From Acidobacteriota bacterium (GTDB lineage Bacteria; Acidobacteriota; Thermoanaerobaculia; Gp7-AA8), in contig JAFAOU010000148.1 of the NCBI GenBank assembly GCA_019247495.1, positions 1 through 38,517 of the forward strand: a DNA stretch of 38,517 nt, given 5' to 3'. Positions within the stretch are counted from its first letter, which is position 1, and the number at the start of each line of letters is the position of its first letter. The position numbers were made by a program, and so were the translations under genes. Shown here in pieces: positions 7,680 to 15,465 of the stretch. The notes beneath the pieces are model-generated. The model did no database searches. It had not been told where the DNA came from and saw only the letters and a list, made by a program, of their open reading frames with translations.

Positions 7680-8283
7680 ACGCCACCCCCTTGCTTTCCA
7701 GTGCATCCCTCAACAACTTCAACGACCGGAAGACCTTGCCTCTCAACGCTGCCTCGGATTGGCCTACCGTTTTCGCGATTTCCGCGTACGACATCTCTTC
7801 CATGAAGCGCAGCACGATCAGCTCGCGCGCATCGACAGGCAGCAGAGCCATGGCCCGCCGCAGCAGCTCCACTTCCTCTTTCCGCTCCAGCTCCGATCCT
7901 TCGAGGTGAACGAAGGGCCCAAGCCGCCCGTCATCGAACGATTCCAGCGACTCCTCAAGCGCGCTCCGCTTCGACCGCCGCTTGTTCAGACAGAGGTTGC
8001 GCACAGTCCGGAACAGCCACGGCCTTACCGCCAACGCCGCGCACCGCTCCTCGTCGTACTGTTTCGTAAGCGCTTTGTGCGCGCGCAACATCGCGTCCTG
8101 CACCACTTCCTGCGCATCAAACGCGTTCTGCAGGATCCCGTGCGCATACGTGAACAACGACCGCTCGAACCGCTCGATCAACCGCTCGAACGCCCCCGGC
8201 TCACACCGATGAACGGCAACCGCGAGCGCGCCCCCTTGATCGACCTCTCGCACGATCTCGCCGCCAGTCCACGAGTTCTTCAT
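7669..8283 (-). CDS. ECF-family RNA polymerase sigma factor
   Basis: 204 residues. Region 2 is seen around residues 25-100 (the helix DAQEVVQDAMLRAHKAL, then RPWLFRTVRNLCLNKRR), followed by a linker and region 4 at about 140-195 (LPVDARELIVLRF..MSYAEIAKTVG, a helix-turn-helix ending in VFRSLKLLRDAL). It is the first gene of the unit, and the anti-sigma/alkyltransferase gene overlaps its end by 11 bases, the usual sign of a cognate sigma/anti-sigma pair. The start (ATG 8283) has no clear Shine-Dalgarno. The upstream 64-base divergent gap holds a GAAC element and, 16 bases on, GTGTT, which could be an ECF-type self-recognised promoter, but that is weak. A 6-bp inverted repeat GTTCTT/AAGAAC spans the start codon. 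Confidence 0.92.
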   Translation of the reverse strand: MKNSWTGGEIVREVDQGGALAVAVHRCEPGAFERLIERFERSLFTYAHGILQNAFDAQEVVQDAMLRAHKALTKQYDEERCAALAVRPWLFRTVRNLCLNKRRSKRSALEESLESFDDGRLGPFVHLEGSELERKEEVELLRRAMALLPVDARELIVLRFMEEMSYAEIAKTVGQSEAALRGKVFRSLKLLRDALESKGVAYAM

Positions 8284-8347
8284 GCGACTAAGAACACGGG
8301 TGGGTGGGGTTTCGTTCGGGGTCCCCTGTTATCCTCGGAAACATCGC

Positions 8348-9406
8348 ATGAACATCGCACACACGCTGACACCGGGTCAGCTTACGGACTTTTTGTTGAA
8401 CGTCGCCACCGTACGGCCGGTGTTCATCTGGGGACCGCCGGGTATTGGCAAATCGTCGCTCGTGCAGGAGTTCGCGAGCCAGGTGGGACTCGACTGCCTG
8501 TCGCTGCTTGGCAGCCAGCTCGCACCCGAGGACCTTATTGGCGTACCGCAAATTACCGACGGCAAGAGCAGATTCTGCCCGCCGGCCACAATCGCGCGCG
8601 ACGAGCCGTATTGCCTCTTTCTCGACGAACTGAATGCCTGCTCGCACGAAGTTCAGAAGGCGTTTTACAGCCTCATTCACGAGCGCCGCCTCGGCGAGTA
8701 TGAACTTCCGGCGGGATCGATCGTGATCGGTGCGGGCAATCGCGCGCAGGACAGCGCCATCGTCAAGCCGATGTCGTCGGCGCTGATCAACCGCATGGTG
8801 CACGTGCAGCTCAAAGCTTCGCATCGCGACTGGCTCGAATGGGCCGGACGAAATTCGATTCATCCGCTGATTCTCGAGTATCTGCAGACGCGGCCCGATC
8901 ATCTGTGGAGCCAACCGCCGAAGACCGAGGAGCCGTTTTCGACGCCGCGGTCATGGCACATCCTGAGCGATGCTCTGCAGGCATTCGGAGAATCGCTCGA
9001 CGACAATCGGATAGAAGCGCTTGCGTACGGATGCCTGACACCGCATCACGCTACCCAGTTCAAGGCCTTTGTGAAACAGGTACGCAGCCGGTTCGACCTC
9101 GCTGCGATCATGAAAGGCGAGTTGGCGTGGCCGGAGCGTCCGGAAGATCGCGACGTTCTCTACTTTCTGTCACAGTCATTCCGCGCGCAGATGGCCAAAG
9201 AACTTCCCGCCGAGCGGCCTGATGGCGGCGGCTACCGCGAATTCGCTCACCGAGCGAAAGGGCTGCTGAAAGACCTGGCGGCGATCAATCTCGAAATCGC
9301 GCAGATGGTCGTCGCCACGATCGATGATCAGGCGGCTCTGCCGTCATGGTTCCTCGTCGAAGTCGTGCGCGACCTTCCCCGCCTAGTCGAGCGGAAAGCG
9401 AACTGA
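8348..9406 (+). CDS. MoxR-type AAA+ ATPase
   Basis: 352 residues from ATG 8348; the open frame begins earlier at 8282, but those codons cross the promoter region and the family alignment starts at MNIAHTL. Walker A is GPPGIGKSS (29-37) and Walker B LFLDEL (Asp93, Glu94), followed by the GNR sensor region (GAGNRAQDS) typical of MoxR/RavA-like ATPases. These act with VWA-domain partners as chaperones or metal-insertion and complex-assembly machines. The partner is the next gene, 8 bases downstream. The gene is divergent from the ECF sigma factor across a 64-base gap, so the two may share regulation. Confidence 0.88.
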   Translation: MNIAHTLTPGQLTDFLLNVATVRPVFIWGPPGIGKSSLVQEFASQVGLDCLSLLGSQLAPEDLIGVPQITDGKSRFCPPATIARDEPYCLFLDELNACSHEVQKAFYSLIHERRLGEYELPAGSIVIGAGNRAQDSAIVKPMSSALINRMVHVQLKASHRDWLEWAGRNSIHPLILEYLQTRPDHLWSQPPKTEEPFSTPRSWHILSDALQAFGESLDDNRIEALAYGCLTPHHATQFKAFVKQVRSRFDLAAIMKGELAWPERPEDRDVLYFLSQSFRAQMAKELPAERPDGGGYREFAHRAKGLLKDLAAINLEIAQMVVATIDDQAALPSWFLVEVVRDLPRLVERKAN

Positions 9407-9414
9407 GAATCCGC

Positions 9415-11223
9415 GTGGCAAAGCGCAGCAGCGAGAAGAAGAACACCGTCGACCCGGCCACGCGCGCCTTCAACGACGGCAGCGCAATCGTCTCGACTCA
9501 TCCGCTCTTTTCGCCACTGTACCGCCGCACGCACGTCGTCCGGCAGAAGGGCAATTTCTGCCCTACCGATGGATGGGCCGTGGTCATCGAAAACGGCATC
9601 ATCCACACACACGCCACGCGGCGCGGTGAGCCTGAAGAGTGGGCCTACGTACTCGCCCACGCGCTGCTGCATCTGGCCTTCGGTCATTTTCGAATCGGCG
9701 AGAAGTCGCTCGACTGGAATGCCGCATGCGACGTGATCGTGACGCGCTTCCTGCGCGATCTGAAATTCGGCCGCTGCCCCGCCGACATGGAGTGCGAGCT
9801 GGGCGAGCTCCGAGGAGACGATGAGGATCGTCTCTTCCGACGCTTTCGCGATCATGGCCGTCCAGATGAAATCCGAGGTATCGGAACGGCCGGCGAGTCG
9901 TCCGGCGACATGTTCTGGACCCAACATCCGTTTCCGGCAAAAGGCGCCGACGATTGGACGCGCGCGTTCGCAGCGGGGCTCGAAGCATCCGTCACCAGCG
10001 CCGTTCGCGTGGCCGGCGGCTACGACCTGCGCCTCGGCGCAGCGAACGAGAATCTTTCTGTCGCGGAACGTGCGCGGCGGTGGTTCGTCAACAGCTATCC
10101 GCTTCTCGGCGCGCTCGCGGCGATATTCACCATCGTCGAAGATCCCACGGTCTGTCAGCGCCTCGGCATCTCCGTCGCCGCGATCGCGGCCGAGCAAAAA
10201 GAACTGTTCGTCAATCCGGCCGCCGCGCTGAGCTTCGATGAGGCGAAATTCGTTCTCGCACACGAGTTGCTGCACGTCGGCCTTCGTCACGAAGCGCGGC
10301 GTCAGGGACGCGATCCGCAGCTCTGGAACGTGGCCTGCGACTTCGTCATCAACGGCTGGCTGACCGAGATGGATGTCGGCGAGATTCCATCGTTCGGCGG
10401 CCTGCACGATCCCGAACTGAAAGGCCTCTCCGCCGATGCAATCTACGACCGCCTCGTCGTCGATCTTCGCCGCAGTCGCAAACTCGCGACACTGGCAGGG
10501 GTGAGCCACTGCGACATTCTCGACGGTAACGTCCGCGACTGGTGGAGGCGCGACGACGCGATGTCGCTCGATGATTTCTATCGGCGCGCACTCGCGCAGG
10601 GCCTTACATATCACCAGGACCAGGGACGCGGACTCATTCCCGCGGCACTGCTCGAAGAGATTCGCGCTCTCGATCGCCCGGCGATTCCGTGGGACGTAGA
10701 ACTGGCGCGCTGGTTCGATGACCACTTCTCGCCGGTCGAACGCGTACGCACGTATGCGCGGCTCAGCCGCCGGCAGAGCGCGACTCCAGACATTCCGCGG
10801 CCGCGCTACGTGCCCGCGCCGGAAGATGCAAATCGGACGTTTGCCGTCGTCCTCGACACTTCCGGCTCGATGGACCGCAAACTCCTGGCGATGTGCCTTG
10901 GCACGATCGCCAGCTACTGCGCCTCGCGTGACGTCCGGTTAGTGCGCCTCGTCTTCTGCGACGCGGCGGCGTATGACCAGGGATACGTCCCCGCCGAGGA
11001 GATCGGCGATCGTGTGAAGGTGAAAGGCCGAGGCGGAACAGTTTTGCAGCCGGGAATCGAGATCGTCGAGAAAGCGCGAGATTTCCCAGAGGACGGACCA
11101 ATCCTCATCATCACCGACGGCGCATGCGATCGCCTTCACATCCGCCGCGAGCATGCCTTCCTGATTCCGCAAGGGAACTCGTTGCCGTTCGTCCCAAAGG
11201 GAAAGGTGTTCAACGTGAAGTAG
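9415..11223 (+). CDS. VWA-like protein with two tandem metallopeptidase-like (DUF2201-type) domains
   Basis: 602 residues from a GTG start at 9415, just after the ATPase stop; upstream codons in this frame overlap the ATPase gene. Two similar halves precede the VWA part. The first has HALLHLAFGH (82-91), where the catalytic Glu is replaced by Ala, followed by DWNAACDVIV. The second has HELLHVGLRH (283-292), an intact HExxH, followed by LWNVACDFVIN. The C-terminal VWA-like domain (about 475-602) has the metal-site motif DTSGS and later ITDGA. The family with a single such domain is usually paired with a MoxR ATPase, as here. The duplicated, inactivated first copy is unusual. Its cellular job is unknown. 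Confidence 0.82.
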   Translation: MAKRSSEKKNTVDPATRAFNDGSAIVSTHPLFSPLYRRTHVVRQKGNFCPTDGWAVVIENGIIHTHATRRGEPEEWAYVLAHALLHLAFGHFRIGEKSLDWNAACDVIVTRFLRDLKFGRCPADMECELGELRGDDEDRLFRRFRDHGRPDEIRGIGTAGESSGDMFWTQHPFPAKGADDWTRAFAAGLEASVTSAVRVAGGYDLRLGAANENLSVAERARRWFVNSYPLLGALAAIFTIVEDPTVCQRLGISVAAIAAEQKELFVNPAAALSFDEAKFVLAHELLHVGLRHEARRQGRDPQLWNVACDFVINGWLTEMDVGEIPSFGGLHDPELKGLSADAIYDRLVVDLRRSRKLATLAGVSHCDILDGNVRDWWRRDDAMSLDDFYRRALAQGLTYHQDQGRGLIPAALLEEIRALDRPAIPWDVELARWFDDHFSPVERVRTYARLSRRQSATPDIPRPRYVPAPEDANRTFAVVLDTSGSMDRKLLAMCLGTIASYCASRDVRLVRLVFCDAAAYDQGYVPAEEIGDRVKVKGRGGTVLQPGIEIVEKARDFPEDGPILIITDGACDRLHIRREHAFLIPQGNSLPFVPKGKVFNVK

Positions 11224-11278
11224 ATGTGTCACGCGCCAGCGAGCCGTCCGCGCTACGCGCGTTACAAGACGCTCGTGC

Positions 11279-12640
11279 TCATTCTTCGATTCGCAATGCT
11301 CGGCGGAGGATGTTGACGTCGTAGCGGGTGCCGGCCGGCTCCCGGGCTTCGCGGTTTTCGATTCCCTTGAGCAACGCGTCCAACGCCCCTCGACCCCGGG
11401 CGCTGCGAGCGGCTTGCTTTGGGGTCTTGCCGCCGAGAGCAGGGATCGGCATCTTGATCCAGTTCTCGTAATGCCCGATTTTCTGATCGCGGATGACCGC
11501 TTGAATCTCTTCGTTCATCGGCTCACGCGGCGGGTGCGGCGTTTCACGATTGCGCGCCGACTCGAACATCTCCGTGGCGTCGGTTTGCGTTCGCGCGTGG
11601 TCGCTGATCAGCCCGCGGCAGGCCTTCTCGATGACCTTCTTCAGACCATTGGCGCGGCGAGTGGAGTTCGTTTCAATTCGCAGGTCATTCTCCGAGGTGA
11701 TGGCGACTCCGATCGTCGTGTTCTCCCAATCCTCGTGCAGCTTGTTGCCGCTTTTGATGAACGTGATCGATCGCGTGCCATCGTCATCCTCAGCGATCGA
11801 GCAGGCGCCCTTGAGCGCACCAATCGACTTCTCGATGGCAGCGCGGTCGCCGGGAGCAAATTGGTAGCGGTCCACCGTCAGGCGGATCGGATCGCCGTCG
11901 GTGTTCTGAAGCCGAGGGGGCGTGCGGAGCCGCTCATCGTATGACTCCACTGCCCTCTTCCAGACCTTGACGATCAGCAGCGACAGGGAGAAGTCGCGAA
12001 GCTCCTCGACGGCGATGGGCAGTTTGACGTTCAGCGTCTGCCGCACGAATTCAACGGCAGACGAAGCCTCCTCAGGAGGAAGGGCGCGCGGATACATCCC
12101 ATCGATCACCGAGACATCCCCGAAGTCGACGACGCGGCCCAGGAACACATCGCGCGCAACGAGCGACCGTGAACCGCTGGCCTCCTGCACGAGCCGCTTT
12201 TCACCGGAAAGGAGATCGGTGAGGATCATCGACTTTCCCGGAACGGTCTCCCGCACTTCCCAGAAGCCGATCCACGACTGGCGTTGCGCGTCGATCATTT
12301 CGCGATCGCGACGGGAGAGGTTGTCCGCGTTCTCACGCGCGTACCATTCGAGCACTGGCATTCCTCGCAGCCGGTGATGAAAGATGGCCCATGGAACGAT
12401 GAACTGCGTACTGCCTTCCATTTCCTCGAGAGCGAGATCGTTCCCCGCAGCGGCGAATTCCGGTCCAAAGCGGTCATATGCCCACCGTCCGATGCGCTCC
12501 ACGAGCCGCATGCCGGCATCGTGCACCGGCGCGTGATGCGGCTCCCGCGTTCGCATTTCGTTCTCATCGTTTTGCAGGTGGCACTTCTTGTACTTGAGGC
12601 CACTGCCGCACCGGCAGGGATCGTTTCGTCCGGGTTTCAT
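11279..12640 (-). CDS. SEC-C motif protein of unknown function
   Basis: 453 residues. The N-terminus is a SEC-C zinc motif (DPCRCGSG..YKKCH, Cys9, Cys11, Cys20, His21), the small metal-binding module also found at the end of SecA. A long unassigned region follows, in part reading like an OB- or beta-rich segment (about 105-180). A C-terminal segment, MPIPALGGKTPKQAARSARG, is of the type seen at the end of many SEC-C proteins. It is convergent with the VWA gene (55-base gap) and co-directional with the transporter genes upstream, 98 bases away. No signal peptide or membrane segment is seen, so it is cytosolic. I cannot assign a function. Confidence 0.75.
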   Translation of the reverse strand: MKPGRNDPCRCGSGLKYKKCHLQNDENEMRTREPHHAPVHDAGMRLVERIGRWAYDRFGPEFAAAGNDLALEEMEGSTQFIVPWAIFHHRLRGMPVLEWYARENADNLSRRDREMIDAQRQSWIGFWEVRETVPGKSMILTDLLSGEKRLVQEASGSRSLVARDVFLGRVVDFGDVSVIDGMYPRALPPEEASSAVEFVRQTLNVKLPIAVEELRDFSLSLLIVKVWKRAVESYDERLRTPPRLQNTDGDPIRLTVDRYQFAPGDRAAIEKSIGALKGACSIAEDDDGTRSITFIKSGNKLHEDWENTTIGVAITSENDLRIETNSTRRANGLKKVIEKACRGLISDHARTQTDATEMFESARNRETPHPPREPMNEEIQAVIRDQKIGHYENWIKMPIPALGGKTPKQAARSARGRGALDALLKGIENREAREPAGTRYDVNILRRALRIEE

Positions 12641-12683
12641 GCGAAGAGAATGTCGGATTCAGCGAGGAAAGAGCAAGAGACGA

Positions 12684-12724
12684 CGCCAGCGAGCCGCTGG
12701 CGGTCCAGCCGACGGGCCATCGGC
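12684..12724 (-). terminator. Double hairpin downstream of the permease genes
   Basis: A perfect 8-bp stem with a 3-base loop (CGCCAGCG agc CGCTGGCG, 12684-12702) lies next to a second stem GCCGA/TCGGC (12708-12724). They sit 15 bases beyond the last permease stop. On the minus strand a T-rich but broken tract follows, so this may be a terminator or a small repeat; a related sequence (CGCCAGCGAGCCG..CGCTACG) is at about 11233. Confidence 0.45.
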
Positions 12725-12738
12725 GCTACGAGGCTCTG

Positions 12739-14004
12739 CTACTCGTACCTTAGCGCTTCGATCGGGTCCAATCGCGCCGCTTTGTACGCGGGGTAAATCC
12801 CGAAGAACAGGCCGATCGAGATTGAGACGCCGAGGCCGACGAGGATTGACCAAAGGGGCGTGGCGGTGGTGAGGGGGCTCACTTTGCGGACGACTAGCGC
12901 GATCAGCATGCCGACGGCTACGCCGATGGCGCCGCCCATGCCGGAGAGGGTCATCGCTTCGGTCAGAAACTGCATGACGATGTCGCGTCTTACGGCACCG
13001 ATGGCTTTGCGGACGCCGATTTCGCGCGTTCGTTCGGTGACGGAGACCAGCATGATGTTCATGACGCCGACACCGCCGACCAGCAGAGCAATGGACGAGA
13101 TGAAGATCATGGCCAGGGTGATGCCGCCAGTGATTGCCTGGAAGTTGCCGATCAGTTTGTCGGGTGTCATTAGGCCGAAATCGTTCGGCTTGTTGAACGG
13201 GACCTTGCGGCGTGCGCGCAGCACGGCCGTTCCCTCCTCGGTGATCTTGCCGACCCACTCCGGTTTGCGCGGGACGGTGGCGATGTTCACGCCGACGTTC
13301 TTTTTGACCGAGGGGAAGTGCGAGTCGAAGGTGGTGATGGGGATGAAGATGTGCGAGTCGGTCGACTCGAAGAACGTCGCGCCCTGCTTCTCCATCACGC
13401 CGATGACGGTGAACTTGCGGCCGCCGACCAGCACTTCCTTTCCGATCGGATCGCGGCGCGCGAAGAGCGTGTCGGCGATGCCGGAGCCGATGACGACGAC
13501 CTGCGCGCTCGCGCGAACGTCGCCATCGCTGATGAAGCGTCCCTCGCCGACGTAGTGATTGTTGGCGATGGGGTAATCCTGGTTCACGCCGCCGAATTCG
13601 TCGGGAGTGGCCTGCTGCCCTTTGTAAATGACGTCGAGCGTGTTGCCGTCGCCGTTCCAGTAGCGCTCCGGCGAAACCGCCAGCATCGATGGGCACAGCC
13701 GCTTGAGCGCGAGCGCGTCCTCGTAGGTCAGGTTCTTGCGCGTGCGCTGCGACTCGTTCGAGTTGCCGGGGCCGAACTGCGGATCGAATTTCTGGAACTG
13801 CACCAGCGTCGCACCGAACGCCTGAAAGTCATGCGTGACGCTGTTATTGAAGCCGACGATGATCGAGACCATGGCGATGACCGTAGTCACACCGATGACG
13901 ATGCCGAGGACGGTGAGCGCCGAGCGGAGTTTGTACGCGGTCAGCGCGCGGGCGGCGAAGCGGACGTTTTCGCGGGCGGCGAGGATGTGGTCACGTGCGC
14001 GCAT
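12739..14004 (-). CDS. MacB-like ABC transporter permease (second)
   Basis: 421 residues. The arrangement is the FtsX/MacB permease type: one membrane helix near the N-terminus (LRSALTVLGIVIGVTTVIAM, about 27-46), a large periplasmic MacB_PCD domain (about 50-290), and three C-terminal helices with the conserved VTERTREIGVRKAIGA loop between. There is no N-terminal ATPase domain, unlike E. coli MacB. It starts 3 bases after the preceding permease stop, and both follow a MacA-like adaptor gene, so together they form a tripartite-type export or lipoprotein/antibiotic/peptide efflux unit. The substrate is unknown. Confidence 0.9.
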   Translation of the reverse strand: MRARDHILAARENVRFAARALTAYKLRSALTVLGIVIGVTTVIAMVSIIVGFNNSVTHDFQAFGATLVQFQKFDPQFGPGNSNESQRTRKNLTYEDALALKRLCPSMLAVSPERYWNGDGNTLDVIYKGQQATPDEFGGVNQDYPIANNHYVGEGRFISDGDVRASAQVVVIGSGIADTLFARRDPIGKEVLVGGRKFTVIGVMEKQGATFFESTDSHIFIPITTFDSHFPSVKKNVGVNIATVPRKPEWVGKITEEGTAVLRARRKVPFNKPNDFGLMTPDKLIGNFQAITGGITLAMIFISSIALLVGGVGVMNIMLVSVTERTREIGVRKAIGAVRRDIVMQFLTEAMTLSGMGGAIGVAVGMLIALVVRKVSPLTTATPLWSILVGLGVSISIGLFFGIYPAYKAARLDPIEALRYE

Positions 14005-14007
14005 GAT

Positions 14008-15219
14008 TCACTCCGATCTCAAAGCGTCGATGGGCGGCAGGTTCGCGGCGCGCATGGCCGGGAAAAATCCAGCGGTGACGCCGGTGAAGACGGCGATCGC
14101 CAGTCCGGTGATCACGAGCGATGGACGGACGAGCGTCGGCAGCGGGAAGGCCGCGGAAATGCCGAAGGCGATGAGGACGCCTAGGAGCACGCCGACAATG
14201 CCGCCGCCGAGGGAGAGCAGGATCGCTTCGGTGAGGAACTGGAGCTGGATGTTGCGCTTGCGCGCGCCGAGGGCGCGGCGGATGCCGATCTCGCGGGTGC
14301 GCTCGACGACCGAGACCAGCATGATGTTCGTGATCACGATGCCGCCGACGACGAGCGAGATTCCGGAGATGAAAACCATGACCGCGAAACTTGTCGCAGA
14401 GATGCTCTTCCACAACTGTTGCAGCGCCTCGGCGGAAACGACGCCGAACGGATCGTTGCCGCGGAACGGCGTCTTGCGCCGGTTGCGGAGCAGCACGCGC
14501 ACCTGATCGAGCGATTTCTCGAGTCCCGGCACGCCCTCGGTTGCGCGGATGAAGAGATTGAGGCCGCGCTTCGATCCGAACGCTTTTTCGTACGCGGTGA
14601 TCGGGATGTAGAGCTGGTTGTCCTGGCTGCGGCCGAGCACGGAGCCTTGTTTGCGCAGCAATCCGATGACGCGAGCCGGATGGCCGGCGATGTTGATGGT
14701 GCGGCCGAGCGGGTCGAGCTTGCCGAACAACTCGTCCTTCACGTCGGAGCCGATGACAGCCACCATCGTCGCGTGCTGATCTTCCATGTTCGTGAAGAAG
14801 CGGCCCTCTTCAACGTCGACGTTATTGATCTCGCCGATGTTGGCTGAGCCGCCCTGCACGCGCACGCCGCCCAGTTTCTGCGCGCCGTGCTTGACGGTGA
14901 GCTGCGTGTTTTCCTGCGCGCCGACGGCGGCACAGCGCGAACAATGCTGACGAATCGCTTCGTAATCTTTCCAGTCGATCTTCTTGCGCTTGACGGCTTC
15001 AAGGAACTGCTCGCGGCTTGTGATGATCCCGAGCTGCGTGACGATGTAGACGTCCGGATTGAGCGTGAAGACCTTCTCCGCGATGTACGAATTCAGCCCG
15101 GCGATGATCGAGACGACGGCGATGACCGTCATTACGCCGATGATCACTCCGAGCAGCGTGAGAAAGCTGCGGAGCTTGTTCGTCGTGAGGGCGCCGGCGG
15201 CGATGCGGAGGGTGTCCAT
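14008..15219 (-). CDS. MacB-like ABC transporter permease (first)
   Basis: 403 residues with the same plan as its neighbour: an N-terminal helix (LRSFLTLLGVIIGVMTVIAV), a periplasmic domain, then three helices with VVERTREIGIRRALGA. A CSRC cysteine pair in the periplasmic part (about residue 93-96) might form a disulfide. The two permeases are clearly paralogous and could form a heterodimer. The start codon is only 7 bases from a tandem heptamer array, so no ordinary Shine-Dalgarno is present; translation may depend on read-through from upstream. No ATP-binding subunit gene lies beside it. Confidence 0.9.
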   Translation of the reverse strand: MDTLRIAAGALTTNKLRSFLTLLGVIIGVMTVIAVVSIIAGLNSYIAEKVFTLNPDVYIVTQLGIITSREQFLEAVKRKKIDWKDYEAIRQHCSRCAAVGAQENTQLTVKHGAQKLGGVRVQGGSANIGEINNVDVEEGRFFTNMEDQHATMVAVIGSDVKDELFGKLDPLGRTINIAGHPARVIGLLRKQGSVLGRSQDNQLYIPITAYEKAFGSKRGLNLFIRATEGVPGLEKSLDQVRVLLRNRRKTPFRGNDPFGVVSAEALQQLWKSISATSFAVMVFISGISLVVGGIVITNIMLVSVVERTREIGIRRALGARKRNIQLQFLTEAILLSLGGGIVGVLLGVLIAFGISAAFPLPTLVRPSLVITGLAIAVFTGVTAGFFPAMRAANLPPIDALRSE

Positions 15220-15225
15220 GGTTTT

Positions 15226-15281
15226 GGGTGTCGGGTGTCGGGTGTCGGGTGTCGGGTGTCGGGTGTCGGGTGTCGGGTGTC
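15226..15281. repeat. Eight perfect tandem copies of GGGTGTC
   Basis: The heptamer GGGTGTC is repeated eight times without error at 15226-15281, then decays (GAGAGTC). It begins 7 bases upstream of the first permease start codon. The same unit recurs at 35801-35828. Confidence 0.95.
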
Positions 15282-15300
15282 GAGAGTCAAAAACGAAATG

Positions 15301-15413
15301 TTGAATGTTGAATGGTCAATGTTGAATGTTGAATGGAACTGCCACTGCAACTGCCGGTGTTCGAGCGGAGCGCCTTTTCATTGAACATTCAACATTCAAC
15401 ATTGAACATTCAA
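15301..15413. repeat. Inverted pair of TTGAATG heptamer arrays
   Basis: Left array 15301-15335 has five units (TTGAATG, TTGAATG, GTCAATG, TTGAATG, TTGAATG). Right array 15379-15413 has five units in the opposite sense (CATTGAA or CATTCAA). The arms flank 43 bases of ordinary sequence and would make a long AT-rich hairpin between the adaptor and first permease genes. This and the GGGTGTC array fill most of the 15220-15465 gap. Confidence 0.9.
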
Positions 15414-15465
15414 CATTTGGTTTTCCAGGCGAACGCCCGAATGTATCGATCTACAAATTTACGAA

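Noticed and set aside
9328..10725. 465-codon minus-strand frame
   Set aside because: It is antisense to the VWA/metallopeptidase-like gene, which has intact motifs on the plus strand.
15226..15413. CRISPR-like array
   Set aside because: The repeats are 7-base tandem units with no unique spacers, and no cas gene is present.
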